Made by a program: the position numbers and the translations under genes
Source: Marinobacter lipolyticus SM19
GTDB taxonomy: Bacteria > Pseudomonadota > Gammaproteobacteria > Pseudomonadales > Oleiphilaceae
NCBI RefSeq assembly: GCF_000397065.2
Contig: NZ_KE007317.1
Span: forward strand, 500,969-564,968
Length of the DNA stretch: 64,000 nucleotides
Direction of reading: 5' to 3'
The notes under the pieces: model-generated
What the model was told of the DNA's origin: nothing
Database searches by the model: none
What the model saw: the letters and a program-made list of their open reading frames with translations, nothing else
Part shown: positions 26,569 to 35,430 of the stretch, piece after piece
Layout: every line of letters begins with the position of its first letter
Position numbering within the stretch: position 1 is the first letter of the stretch

Positions 26569-26818
26569 GGGGATAATATCCAATGTGGCCACGTTCAAGC
26601 GGCGGCCCCGCAAGTGGAACATTCATCTCAGGCAGACTGAAATACTCTGGAACCCGGTCAACACAACGTGCTGTCAGGTCCGGGCCGTCGCCCTCTGTCA
26701 GCGCGTCATCAACCAGTCGCAATGCCGTCCTACAGGTTTCGGAGTCCAGGTCTACTCCACTGTCACATAGGAAAGTCAGCACTCTTTCCAGCGCCAGTTG
26801 ACATACAGTTTCTGGCAT
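26561..26818 (-). CDS. unrecognised 85-residue protein between opgG and opgH
   Basis: A small, acidic, soluble-looking protein starting MPETVCQLALERVLTFLCDSG, with no signal peptide or membrane segment. Residues 25-55 look helical; the tail contains YFSLPEMNVPLAGPPLERG. Reality is supported by an AGGAG site 7 bases before its ATG, a 15-base gap after opgG, an 8-base overlap with opgH and the same strand. I do not recognise the family. One possible reading is a cytoplasmic partner that replaces part of the missing OpgH N-terminus, but nothing in the sequence proves this. Confidence 0.65.
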   Translation of the reverse strand: MPETVCQLALERVLTFLCDSGVDLDSETCRTALRLVDDALTEGDGPDLTARCVDRVPEYFSLPEMNVPLAGPPLERGHIGYYPHD

Positions 26819-26833
26819 CAGCGTGCTCCTGTG

Positions 26834-28387
26834 TTATCGGCCTTGACCTATTCCTGAATTCGGCGCCAGTGAATAGGTCCAGGTTTCGGTGAGCGGCTTA
26901 CCATCAAGCATGAGCTGGCCACGAAGTACTGGGGCGCCTTCGTCAGCGGGACGAACCAGCATCGACAGCCGCCAGTTGTCGTCGGCCTCAACGTACTCGA
27001 CAAAGTGCTCAATGATCTCCACTGCTTCAGCATTGCCACTTCCTTCACTGACCTTACTGACTACAGCCGCGTCGGGCTCCAGGTTATCCAAAGGCCCGCC
27101 GGAAAAGTCGACAATGATCCGGTAAGCATCTTCCACGTTGCCGCCGCCGACGCGATTACCCCCTCCCACAAAGGTTTGTACCGCACGACCCGAATCCTGT
27201 TCAGCAATCTCGTTTCCGCCAAAACGCAGGCTGTAGGTCAACTTTCGATGCTCACCTTTTTGAACTGGGTCTTTCGGTTTCCAGAACGCGACAATGTTGT
27301 CGTTGATCTCGGAATCCGTCGGGATTTCAACCAGTACCACCTCACCATCGGACCAACCCTGGCGCGGCGAAACCCAGGCACTCGGCCGCCGATCATAACG
27401 GGCTTCGGCATCCTCGAACTCGTGAAAGGCCGTGTCCCGCTGCATGAGCCCAAACCCGCCCAGATGATTGACCTGCAGATAACTGAGCCTGAGACGCGAA
27501 GGGTTGACCAATGGACGCCATAACCATTCTCCGGTGCCACGATCATGAATCAGGAGACCGTCGGAATCGTGCACCTGCGGCCGCCATTCTCCCAAAGGTT
27601 GGGCAGTATTTTCACCGTAGTAAAACATGGAGGTCAGAGGCGCCAGGCCCGGCTGCTCCACCTGGTTGCGGTAAAACAGTTCGGCTGTCACGTCTATCCG
27701 GGTCGCGGAGCCGGGCTGGACATCAAAACGGTAGGCGCCGGTAACACTGGGGCCATCCAGCAACCCATAAACCCGAATACGGTCGCTTCCTGCGCCTGGC
27801 CGTTCAAGCCAGAACTCAACGAACGAAGGTACCTCCTCACCGGAGGGAAGACCTGTATCAATGGCAATACCCCGAGCAGACAGGCCAAAGCGGTTTTCGG
27901 CGCCAACGCCCCGGAAATAGCTGGCACCAGCGAAAACCAGAAACTGATTCTGTTCACTGCCGTCGCCCATTGGGTAGGTCAGCTTAAAGCCGGAATAACC
28001 GAGGTCAGCGGGGATTCGCTTTTCCAACTCAGGGTCCGGAACACTGAATGCGGATTTATCGAATGGAATAGGTTCGACACCATTGGCATCTACTTCATGC
28101 AACTTTACGGTATGGGTGTAGTAACTTCCGGGTGGCACCATCATCACCTGGAAGCGGGAACGCCCATCTCTCCATAAACTGGCTTCCGGGTTAAAGCGAA
28201 TGGATTGGTAAGCCCTGTAGCTCAAATCCCTGAGAAACTCCGGCACCTCTGGCGGCGGCTGATACGCGGCTTCAGCCTTATCCCTGGCTTTATCGACAAT
28301 ATCATCGAATTCAAGGGCCCAGACTCCGGTGGTGTAGAATACCCCCGACAATATAAAACCAATAAACCATCTTGTCCCTGAACGCAT
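26834..28387 (-). CDS. opgG: glucan biosynthesis protein G (OpgG/MdoG)
   Basis: A 517-residue periplasmic protein needed for osmoregulated periplasmic glucan synthesis or branching. A Sec signal (GFILSGVFYTTGVWA) precedes the mature start at about LEFDDIV. Family landmarks are YQSIRFNPEASLWRDG, FLVFAGASYFRGVGAENRFGLSARG, HDSDGLLIHDRGTGEWLWRPL and RPSAWVSPRQGW. It is the first gene of the opgG-orf-opgH-opgD block. The unrelated-looking barrel gene lies 110 bases upstream on the same strand, so opgG may have its own promoter. Confidence 0.93.
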   Translation of the reverse strand: MRSGTRWFIGFILSGVFYTTGVWALEFDDIVDKARDKAEAAYQPPPEVPEFLRDLSYRAYQSIRFNPEASLWRDGRSRFQVMMVPPGSYYTHTVKLHEVDANGVEPIPFDKSAFSVPDPELEKRIPADLGYSGFKLTYPMGDGSEQNQFLVFAGASYFRGVGAENRFGLSARGIAIDTGLPSGEEVPSFVEFWLERPGAGSDRIRVYGLLDGPSVTGAYRFDVQPGSATRIDVTAELFYRNQVEQPGLAPLTSMFYYGENTAQPLGEWRPQVHDSDGLLIHDRGTGEWLWRPLVNPSRLRLSYLQVNHLGGFGLMQRDTAFHEFEDAEARYDRRPSAWVSPRQGWSDGEVVLVEIPTDSEINDNIVAFWKPKDPVQKGEHRKLTYSLRFGGNEIAEQDSGRAVQTFVGGGNRVGGGNVEDAYRIIVDFSGGPLDNLEPDAAVVSKVSEGSGNAEAVEIIEHFVEYVEADDNWRLSMLVRPADEGAPVLRGQLMLDGKPLTETWTYSLAPNSGIGQGR

Positions 28388-28497
28388 GAAGCCCCTACCT
28401 TGATGCCTTTCCTCGAGATTTTAATGTAGCACCGGCGACCGGCACCGTCTCAAGTGACATCTTTGTAAGACAGGGAGAAAGCAGGGAAAATCCGGGA

Positions 28498-29673
28498 TCA
28501 GATACCCATGGTTAACGAGAAGCGGACGTCCGGATTGTCTGGCATGGTCATCGCTACCGTGGACGTGCGAATCATACGACCAACACTGACACCGGCTGAG
28601 AAGGCTCGCCCCTTGAGAGTCAGAGAGACCTGACCGGCACTGGCGCGACCATGCCTGCCTGACTGCAATTCCGAGTAAGGAACCCAGCCGTGAAGCACAG
28701 AGAAGTTCACACTGGACAGCACGCCATCTACAAAAGGTAATTGCCATGAAGGACTGGCAGTATCCATGCGCAGCCATCCACCCTGCAAAGCTGATACAGA
28801 TTGGCCGTTAAAACCCGCAATCATGGATGGGCCGGCTACCGTTAGATATTCCGCAACCGGCAGATCCTCATCCGCAAACTGATAACGGCCATGAATCTTC
28901 CAGCGCCAGCGCCAGAGTTCCTGCTCAATCGATGCAGACATAGCGACTTTGTAAAACTCGTCTTTCTCACCAACATTGTCTTTCGACTGGTAGTCCGTTG
29001 CCGTGTACTCGCGACCGCTGACGGCAAGAATACTGGTAGTCGCGTGGATGCCATCCAATAATTCATGGCGTCCATGGGCCTCAACCCCCAGGGAAGACAG
29101 TTGGTAGCTGGACTCTGACACCAGATTGTCCTCCTCAAAGCTCCGACTATCCCTTCCCGTGTGACGCGCGACCCCATCAATCACTACGCCATATCGAGAA
29201 AACAGGGGCCGGCTTGCCCCGATTCCCACCGCCCGGGAGTCACCACTGGCATTATAGCGTCGGCCTGAATCATTGACCGCATGATGGTAGCGGTAACTTG
29301 AGGTCTTCAGGCTGAGTTCATTCACCCCGGCTGGAAACCGGTAATTAAACGTTGTTGAGTTGAGGTCACTGCCGTCGTTTCTGGACTGCAGGTCCCTGTA
29401 ATTAAAACTAACATCATCACTCCGACCGACCAGGCTGTCAGCCGAAACGCCAATGGCACCATCCAGGCCATCACTGGTTAGCGAGGTTCTACCGGAAAAT
29501 TTCAGCCGGGAACGTAGCCAGTGCTCGCGCTCCTCTCTGAACGATCCATCACCCCCCGAAAAGTTATTGGCGTAGGGCTGCCACCCATTACGCAACCAGG
29601 AACCCGAGGATTGAGCGTAGAGGGACTGGCTGAGAGCGCACAACATCAGTGCGATCAACAGGGAATATTTCAA
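28498..29673 (-). CDS. exported beta-barrel-like protein resembling a ShlB/FhaC barrel
   Basis: A 391-residue protein with a Sec signal (LLIALMLCALSQSLYA) followed by beta-rich sequence. A segment near residues 268-290 (DEDLPVAEYLTVAGPSMIAGF) resembles the strand and loop around the conserved GF of two-partner-secretion transporters, but no POTRA domain or N-terminal helix precedes the barrel. It ends RFSLTMGI without the usual terminal aromatic. The start is a TTG at 29673 with AGGA upstream. The function is not recognised; proximity to opgG is the only context. It could also be an unrelated outer-membrane barrel. Confidence 0.6.
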   Translation of the reverse strand: MKYSLLIALMLCALSQSLYAQSSGSWLRNGWQPYANNFSGGDGSFREEREHWLRSRLKFSGRTSLTSDGLDGAIGVSADSLVGRSDDVSFNYRDLQSRNDGSDLNSTTFNYRFPAGVNELSLKTSSYRYHHAVNDSGRRYNASGDSRAVGIGASRPLFSRYGVVIDGVARHTGRDSRSFEEDNLVSESSYQLSSLGVEAHGRHELLDGIHATTSILAVSGREYTATDYQSKDNVGEKDEFYKVAMSASIEQELWRWRWKIHGRYQFADEDLPVAEYLTVAGPSMIAGFNGQSVSALQGGWLRMDTASPSWQLPFVDGVLSSVNFSVLHGWVPYSELQSGRHGRASAGQVSLTLKGRAFSAGVSVGRMIRTSTVAMTMPDNPDVRFSLTMGI

Positions 29674-30023
29674 AGTCTCTGATCCTGCTAGATAGTCTGG
29701 CCCCAGGTGAACGGGGCATCCGGCGATTATTAAAAACTTGTCACGGCAGACTGTATTGCATCAGGGACCACAAATCCATTCCTTGTTGCCAAACTTTACA
29801 AAGTTAATATTCCTACAAAACAGTATGTTATAGAGTCATGTGAAAGCTTTTTCTATGTAAATCAACGAGCCACATCAAGGGTGAAAGGGCCCCCGTTATT
29901 ACCAATATATACATTTCACAATCAGAAGCTCCATTTGCACCAATAACTTGGTTACACTTGGCACACTTCGTGATACAGCCTTTGTGACAGGCAGTGCCCC
30001 AAAAAGATATAAGGACGACCATT
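29674..30023. other. 350-base A+T-rich divergent intergenic region
   Basis: It separates the barrel gene (minus) from galU (plus) and should hold both promoters. It is visibly A+T-rich compared with its neighbours. I see a 6-2-6 inverted repeat (AACTTT-AC-AAAGTT, 29792-29805) but no -35/-10 pair that I trust on either strand. The short frames inside it look non-coding. Confidence 0.6.
29792..29805. repeat. short inverted repeat, possible operator
   Basis: AACTTT and AAAGTT flank AC. It lies in the divergent gap 118 bases before the barrel gene start. No regulator is recognisable from the sequence. Confidence 0.3.
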
Positions 30024-30860
30024 ATGATCAAAAAGTGCCTCTTCCCCGTTGCCGGGTACGGCACCCGCTTTCTCCCGGCGACCAAGGCCATGCCCAAGGA
30101 AATTCTGCCAATTGTGAACAAGCCTCTGGTGCAATATGGCGTGGAAGAAGCCGCAGAAGCTGGCATTCATGAGTTCGGGTTTGTCACTGGACGGGGCAAG
30201 CGCGCCATCGAAGATCATTTTGATATCAGCTACGAGCTGGAACATCAGATTGCAGGCTCTGGAAAAGAAGACCTGTTAACGTCCATTCGCGATTTGATCG
30301 ACAACAATTCCTTTGCGTTTACCCGGCAGAACGAAATGAAAGGCCTGGGCCATGCCATTCTCACTGGTCGGAATCTGGTGGGTGATAACCCCTTTGCAGT
30401 GGTTCTTGCAGATGATTTCTGTGTGGAAGATGGTGCGGGTGAAGGTGTCCTCGCTCAAATGGTGAAGCTGTACAATCAGTTCCGTTGCTCCATCGTCGCG
30501 ATTGAGGAAGTGCCGGCTGACGAAACTCACAAATACGGTGTGATTGCCGGTGAGTCCATGAAAGACGGGCTATACCGCATCACCGACATGGTTGAAAAGC
30601 CCTCACCGGAAGACGCTCCCAGCAATCTCGCGATTATTGGTCGTTACATCCTGACGCCCGACATTTTTGACATCATTGAGCGCACGCCTCCGGGCAAGAA
30701 TGGTGAAGTTCAGATCACCGATGCGCTGCTTGAACAGGCGAAGAACGGTTGTGTGCTGGCCTATAAATTCAAAGGGCGGCGATTTGACTGCGGCAGCATT
30801 GATGGCTTCGTAGACGCCACCAATTACGTCTACGAGAACATCTACAAGAAAGGCAAGTAA
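30024..30860 (+). CDS. galU: UTP-glucose-1-phosphate uridylyltransferase GalU
   Basis: A 278-residue nucleotidyltransferase making UDP-glucose from UTP and glucose-1-phosphate. The nucleotide-binding signature is FPVAGYGTRFLPATKAMPKE. KYGVIAGE, VEKPSPEDAPSN and FDCGSIDGFVDA are also present. The ATG at 30024 has AGGA about 8 bases upstream; an upstream in-frame start at 29994 would add ten residues not found in the family. UDP-glucose feeds OpgH, Ugd and GalE, all encoded in this window. Confidence 0.95.
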   Translation: MIKKCLFPVAGYGTRFLPATKAMPKEILPIVNKPLVQYGVEEAAEAGIHEFGFVTGRGKRAIEDHFDISYELEHQIAGSGKEDLLTSIRDLIDNNSFAFTRQNEMKGLGHAILTGRNLVGDNPFAVVLADDFCVEDGAGEGVLAQMVKLYNQFRCSIVAIEEVPADETHKYGVIAGESMKDGLYRITDMVEKPSPEDAPSNLAIIGRYILTPDIFDIIERTPPGKNGEVQITDALLEQAKNGCVLAYKFKGRRFDCGSIDGFVDATNYVYENIYKKGK

Positions 30861-30867
30861 GGTATCG

Positions 30868-30885
30868 GGGCCGGGCTACCGGCCC
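30868..30885. terminator. 7-bp hairpin between convergent galU and XRE gene
   Basis: GGGCCGG (30868-30874) and CCGGCCC (30879-30885) flank a GCTA loop that contains the XRE gene stop. There is no T-run; a shared weak terminator is possible. Confidence 0.4.
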
Positions 30886-31292
30886 AGGATCTGAAGAATC
30901 ATGCGCCGGTTTTCCCCGGAGGCCTTCCGGAACCGGCGCAACAGTTCCAACTCCTCCTCCGAGAGGTGTACGCGGCTCAGTTCCTTTTCGAGTTCCGCCA
31001 GTGCCACCCCAAGATCATCACTGTTACTGAACGCCAGGCCGGGCAGTTCCAATTGGCTGTTGTCGGCACTGGCTTCCAGGTCCACCAGGCTCTCCAATGG
31101 CGTTTCCGTGTGTATACACACATCCAGCAGTTCTGCTACGCCGGGGTAACTGCGCTGTCGGCTGTCCGATGCCTCCCAGCTTGAAACCCTGGCTTCGTCG
31201 ACACCGCACATCCGCGCCACATCCTCACGGGACAGATGCCCGGCTTCACGGATTTGCCGCAGGCGACGATTAAAAGTTTGCAGGTACCGCAT
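30876..31292 (-). CDS. XRE-family helix-turn-helix regulator
   Basis: A 138-residue protein with an N-terminal Cro/CI-type helix-turn-helix (LRQIREAGHLSREDVARMCG, then DEARVSSWEASD). A Leu/Glu-rich helical C-terminus follows (LAELEKELSRVHLSEEELELLRRF). I chose the ATG at 31292, preceded by AGGG; the frame is also open to 31337. It is convergent with galU and lies in a single-gene unit. The target genes are unknown. Family assignment is good and no neighbour explains its role. Confidence 0.75.
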   Translation of the reverse strand: MRYLQTFNRRLRQIREAGHLSREDVARMCGVDEARVSSWEASDSRQRSYPGVAELLDVCIHTETPLESLVDLEASADNSQLELPGLAFSNSDDLGVALAELEKELSRVHLSEEELELLRRFRKASGENRRMILQILGR

Positions 31293-31511
31293 AGCTTGAT
31301 CCCTCTGCCTGGACTGGCCACATTCGCCCCGGCTCATCCGGAACTCCGATCCTGAAAGAAAGTCGCTTAAAATGAATCAACTTGGGAATGTATCGTATAT
31401 TCAGCACTACACACAATCGGCTCCGTACATCCCCCACTTTCTTTTCTAGTTCGCAAGCTATACATTGTTTCGCTCTCCAAATTTATGAATCACTGATTAA
31501 GTGCGATCCCG

Positions 31512-32462
31512 ATGTCCGACGCCCACAAATCTGACTTGTTCCTGGTCATTGTCACCCTGCTCGCAGCCATCAGCTGGATGTTCTCCAAGGAGGCCGTACT
31601 GCTGATGCCGCCGCTGCTTTTTATGGCTGTGCGATTCCTCATGGCAGGCGGGCTACTGGCCATCCTGGCCAGTCGTTCCCTGCGGCGGCTCAGCGCCGAT
31701 CAGATACGTCGTAGCGTCGGGGTGGGCCTGGTGTTTGGCACTGCAATGAGTTGCTGGATCATGGGCCTGTTCCACGGCACACACGTTGGTGAAGGCGCTT
31801 TTCTGACCAGCCTTGGCGTGGTCATTGTCCCAATCATCGCCCGCCTCGTCTTCAAGGAACCCCAACCCGCCAGTACCTGGGTCGCCATTCCTATCGCGGT
31901 GGCCGGCCTGGCACTGCTGTCCCTGAAAAATGGTTTCCGCCCAGAGCTCGGGCAGCTGTTCTTCGTATCCGCAGCTTTCATCTTTGCCCTGTATTTCACC
32001 CTGAACACCCGTGCCGCCAATCAAAGGACCATCATTAACCGGCAGGGCGAGACCGTAGAAAAACACCGGGTTCCGGCGCTCCCACTGACTGCCATCGCCC
32101 TACTCACTGTAGGGGCGCTGACACTGGTGGAATCCCTGGCGCTTGAGCCGTGGCAACCGGTGATCGAGGATTTCTCCGCCATACTCGCCTGGTGGATTTT
32201 TGCCAGTGCGGTGATCGGCACCGCTGGCCGCTTCCTGCTACAAACCTATGCCCAGAGCCTGTCCGCCAACAGCCACGGCGTGGTAATTCTGGTTCTGGAG
32301 CCAGTATGGGTGGCCCTGTTTGCCGCTGGCTGGTTTTCAGAGACCATGAGCGCCTCACAACTGGCCGGTTGCGGGCTGATTTTTGCTGCATTATTGGTCA
32401 ATCGCTGGGGTGTCATCAGTAAGGCACTTAAAGGCTGGCTCAGACATCGGGAAACTGCATAA
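31512..32462 (+). CDS. EamA/DMT-superfamily transporter
   Basis: A 316-residue inner-membrane protein with about ten hydrophobic segments in two EamA repeats (FLVIVTLLAAISWMFSKEAVLL in the first, ILAWWIFASAVIGTAGRFLL in the second). DMT proteins export small metabolites or amino acids, or import them; the substrate cannot be told from sequence. The preceding 174-base gap, divergent from the XRE gene, is A+T-rich and should hold both promoters. A single-gene unit followed closely by tRNA-Val. Confidence 0.85.
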   Translation: MSDAHKSDLFLVIVTLLAAISWMFSKEAVLLMPPLLFMAVRFLMAGGLLAILASRSLRRLSADQIRRSVGVGLVFGTAMSCWIMGLFHGTHVGEGAFLTSLGVVIVPIIARLVFKEPQPASTWVAIPIAVAGLALLSLKNGFRPELGQLFFVSAAFIFALYFTLNTRAANQRTIINRQGETVEKHRVPALPLTAIALLTVGALTLVESLALEPWQPVIEDFSAILAWWIFASAVIGTAGRFLLQTYAQSLSANSHGVVILVLEPVWVALFAAGWFSETMSASQLAGCGLIFAALLVNRWGVISKALKGWLRHRETA

Positions 32463-32516
32463 AAGTGGTTGACCCGCACCGCCGGAATCAGTATATTTCC
32501 TCCCCGTTGCAGAGAC

Positions 32517-32593
<77 letters not shown>

Positions 32594-32606
32594 ACTCTGT
32601 GAAGAA

Positions 32607-32646
32607 AGTCAGTTACTTACGGCCTACGTGAGAACTGGCTTTTTTT
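32607..32646 (+). terminator. Rho-independent terminator of tRNA-Val
   Basis: A long stem (left arm 32607-32621, right arm 32627-32640, one bulged A and two G-T pairs) with loop GCCTA, followed by six or more T. Confidence 0.85.
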
Positions 32647-32733
32647 ATGCCTGATCCTCAGCCCCACCCTGCCGCTGAGTGCTATAATCCTCCCCAGCCA
32701 ACCCGCCTTACCTCACCCGGAACCTGTAGCCTC

Positions 32734-33561
32734 ATGCGAACCATTGCTGACCTTACCCTCAAAAAGCCCCAGATCGCTGTCGATGCCCTCAGCGATGCAA
32801 CCGGGCTGTCCAAGCAGCGCATCAAGGACGCCATGGCCAAAGGCGCCTGTCGCTGGACCCACAAGGGCAAGCAGGTGCGGTTGCGTAAGGCGAAGCGGGA
32901 GGTGAAAGCGGGTACCCGGTTGCAGCTGTTCTATGACGATATTGTACTGGCCCGCAAAGCCGAACCGGCGGAACTTCTGACCGACTTTGGTCACTACAGT
33001 GTATGGTTCAAGCCCCATGGGCTGCTGGCCCAGGGTTCCCAGTGGGGGGATCACTGTAGTCTCTTACGGGTTGCAGAAGTACAAACGGGAAAGCCCTGCT
33101 TCCTGGTGCACAGGCTTGATGCGGATGCGGCTGGGTTAATGCTCATCGCCCACGACAGCAAAGCTGCGGGAGCCCTGTCAGAATGTTTTTCCGGACGGGC
33201 GCTGCGGAAGGTCTATCATGCCCGGGTGTGTGGCCAGCTGGAGGCACAGGCACTGACCATTGACACACCAGTGGATAACAAGGAAGCCATCAGCCATGTC
33301 ACCACGTTGGCCACTGGAGCGTCCGGGCCTGAAGCCAACACAGTGGTCGAAGTGATCATTGAAACCGGACGAAAACACCAGATTCGGCAACACCTCGCCG
33401 CGCTGGGTCACCCGATTGTTGGTGACCGATTATATGGCACTGCGGACAAGCTGCCACTTCAGCTGGTGGCGGTGGAGCTCGAGTTCATTTGTCCTTTGAC
33501 CCGCAAGAAGCGCCTGCTACGCCTGCCTCCTGAACTCAACGATGTATTGCCTGCGGTTTAA
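32734..33561 (+). CDS. RluA-family RNA pseudouridine synthase
   Basis: A 275-residue enzyme that isomerises uridine to pseudouridine in rRNA or tRNA. An S4-like N-terminal region (SKQRIKDAMAKGACRW and a basic stretch) precedes the catalytic domain, with HRLDADAAGLMLIAHD (catalytic Asp) and the TGRKHQIRQHLAALGHPIVGD motif. I chose the ATG at 32734; the frame opens at 32647, but the extra 29 residues are Pro-rich and unlike the family. Its exact position specificity (RluC, RluD or TruC type) cannot be decided here. Confidence 0.87.
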   Translation: MRTIADLTLKKPQIAVDALSDATGLSKQRIKDAMAKGACRWTHKGKQVRLRKAKREVKAGTRLQLFYDDIVLARKAEPAELLTDFGHYSVWFKPHGLLAQGSQWGDHCSLLRVAEVQTGKPCFLVHRLDADAAGLMLIAHDSKAAGALSECFSGRALRKVYHARVCGQLEAQALTIDTPVDNKEAISHVTTLATGASGPEANTVVEVIIETGRKHQIRQHLAALGHPIVGDRLYGTADKLPLQLVAVELEFICPLTRKKRLLRLPPELNDVLPAV

Positions 33562-33566
33562 CGAAA

Positions 33567-33590
33567 AAGGGCCAGCACAGGCTGGCCCTT
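33567..33590. terminator. bidirectional terminator between pseudouridine synthase and epimerase genes
   Basis: AAGGGCCAGC and GCTGGCCCTT form a perfect 10-bp stem around ACAG, with A-rich sequence on the left, so it can serve both convergent genes. Confidence 0.8.
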
Positions 33591-33607
33591 CATAACGGCT
33601 TCGACCA

Positions 33608-34615
33608 TTACACCTTGTAAAAATCCCGATACCAATCCACGAAGTTGGCAATGCCCTCTTCCACCGTCGTGGATGGCTTGTACCCTACATCGTCGATCAG
33701 GTCGTCGACATTGGCGTAGGTGGCTGGCACATCGCCGGGCTGCAGCGGCAGCAGGTTCTTCTCTGCCTTCTTGCCTACCTGCTCCTCAATGATCTCGATA
33801 AAACGGGATAGTTCCACCGGGTTGTTACTACCGATATTGTAGAGACGGTATGGGCCCTTACTGGTTCCCGGATCCGGCTTTGCGCCGCTCCAGTCTTCGT
33901 TGGGTTCCGCAACGTGGTCCAGTGTGCGAATCACCCCCTCCACAATGTCATCAATATAGGTGAAATCCCGTTTATGATGACCATGGTTGAAGACGTCGAT
34001 TGGCTCGCCAGCAAGGATCTTCCTGGTGAAGATAAACAACGCCATGTCCGGCCGTCCCCACGGTCCATAAACCGTGAAGAAACGGAGCCCCGTGGTCGGC
34101 ATGTTGTAGAGATGGCTGTAGGTGTGAGCCATCAGCTCATTGGCCTTTTTGGAGGCGGCGTAGAGGCTCAGGGGATGGTCCACGTTGTCATGGACGGAGA
34201 ATGGCATGGCTTCATTGGCTCCATATACGGAACTGCTGGAAGCGTACACCAGGTGCTTCACGTTATTGTGACGGCACCCCTCCAGTATGTTCATGAAGCC
34301 AACGAGGTTCGCATCCACATAGGCGTGCGGGTTTTCCAGTGAGTAACGAACACCGGCCTGCGCGGCCAGGTGCACCACCCGCTCCGGTTTGTGGTCACGG
34401 AACAGCGCTTCCATGGCCCCCCGGTCGGCAACGTCCTTGCGCACTTCGGTAAAGCCCGACTTGCCCGTCAGCCTCGCCAGGCGGGCCTCTTTCAGGGTAA
34501 CGTCGTAATAGTCATTAACGTTATCCACGCCGATCACCTCGTCACCGCGATCGAGCAAGCGGTGAGCGAGATGCGAGCCGATAAAACCGGCGGTTCCCGT
34601 AACCAGGATTTTCAA
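33608..34615 (-). CDS. NAD-dependent epimerase, UDP-glucuronate 4-epimerase-like
   Basis: A 335-residue extended short-chain dehydrogenase. The NAD site is [14 protein letters not shown], the catalytic Ser region is [10 protein letters not shown], and the YxxxK motif is [29 protein letters not shown] and [13 protein letters not shown] are typical of GAE/CapI-type UDP-glucuronate epimerases, which make UDP-galacturonate. The start is a TTG at 34615 with AAGGA-type sites upstream. ugd at 55080-56423 makes the substrate; the product could enter the polysaccharide of the first 14 kb. It is a single gene between terminators. Confidence 0.85.
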   Translation of the reverse strand: MKILVTGTAGFIGSHLAHRLLDRGDEVIGVDNVNDYYDVTLKEARLARLTGKSGFTEVRKDVADRGAMEALFRDHKPERVVHLAAQAGVRYSLENPHAYVDANLVGFMNILEGCRHNNVKHLVYASSSSVYGANEAMPFSVHDNVDHPLSLYAASKKANELMAHTYSHLYNMPTTGLRFFTVYGPWGRPDMALFIFTRKILAGEPIDVFNHGHHKRDFTYIDDIVEGVIRTLDHVAEPNEDWSGAKPDPGTSKGPYRLYNIGSNNPVELSRFIEIIEEQVGKKAEKNLLPLQPGDVPATYANVDDLIDDVGYKPSTTVEEGIANFVDWYRDFYKV

Positions 34616-34651
34616 GTCCTTTCTCCTTATCAGACCCTATCAGCCACCCTG

Positions 34652-35395
34652 TCAGAAGCGAACGCCAACACTCGCGAAGGGACCGCCCAGATCAATGTCC
34701 AGCTCATCGTCGCCATCTTCGTAGTCGATGGAGATTTCACGATAGCCGGCGCGCAGCTGCAGCATGGCGATCTCGTACTGACCATAGGCGTTATAGTCGT
34801 AGACGGAATCCCCGTCAAACGTGATCAGATTGGCTTCACCACCAACGGACACACCGGTGAATGGCAGGTCGAACCGTGCCGCCAGATAGCCCATCGGCAC
34901 AACCGCATCAATTTCGGATTCGCTGACTGCAGTGCCACCGACTTCCTGTACCCTCAGTTCGCCGTCCAGGTCACGAACCGTCAAACCCAGATCCAGGTTG
35001 ACCCAGTTATCCAGAACCTCGTAATAGAGGGTCAGGTCCAATTGGTCCAGGTCCAGGTCCGACTGGACTTCAGTGGTGCCACCCAGGCCGACAATGATGT
35101 TGTCAAAACTGGCTCCCAGTTCGCCGCGACCGCTCTGCTCAATCGTTGTGTAATTCAGGCGAACATTCGGCAGCAAAGGTACCGGGTGCTCGATGTAGGC
35201 ACTCAGGTTGGCGTTGGAATCGCTGTCCAGGTCAAGGTCATTCTCCACATCAACCACATCACCGTTGGAGGCAGCTTTACCGGACAGGTCAGAGTCCCAA
35301 TAACTTACGTTCGCTCCCAGGCCGACCACGTCGGCATGAGCCAGTGGCGCTGCCAGAATTGCCGCACCACCCATGGCCAGAATCAGTTTGCGCAT
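34652..35395 (-). CDS. outer-membrane beta-barrel protein (TIGR04219-like)
   Basis: A 247-residue exported barrel. A signal peptide (MRKLILAMGGAAILAAPLAHA) is followed by Asp-rich alternating strands (DVENDLDLDSDSNANL) and the C-terminal PFASVGVRF with a terminal Phe. The family is of unknown function, found in marine gammaproteobacteria. I chose the ATG at 35395; the frame extends upstream to 35434, overlapping purC. It follows purC in the same direction by 35 bases. Confidence 0.75.
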   Translation of the reverse strand: MRKLILAMGGAAILAAPLAHADVVGLGANVSYWDSDLSGKAASNGDVVDVENDLDLDSDSNANLSAYIEHPVPLLPNVRLNYTTIEQSGRGELGASFDNIIVGLGGTTEVQSDLDLDQLDLTLYYEVLDNWVNLDLGLTVRDLDGELRVQEVGGTAVSESEIDAVVPMGYLAARFDLPFTGVSVGGEANLITFDGDSVYDYNAYGQYEIAMLQLRAGYREISIDYEDGDDELDIDLGGPFASVGVRF

Positions 35396-35430
35396 AAAAC
35401 ACCCGTTGCTTGTTGTTTGGTTCTTTTTTA

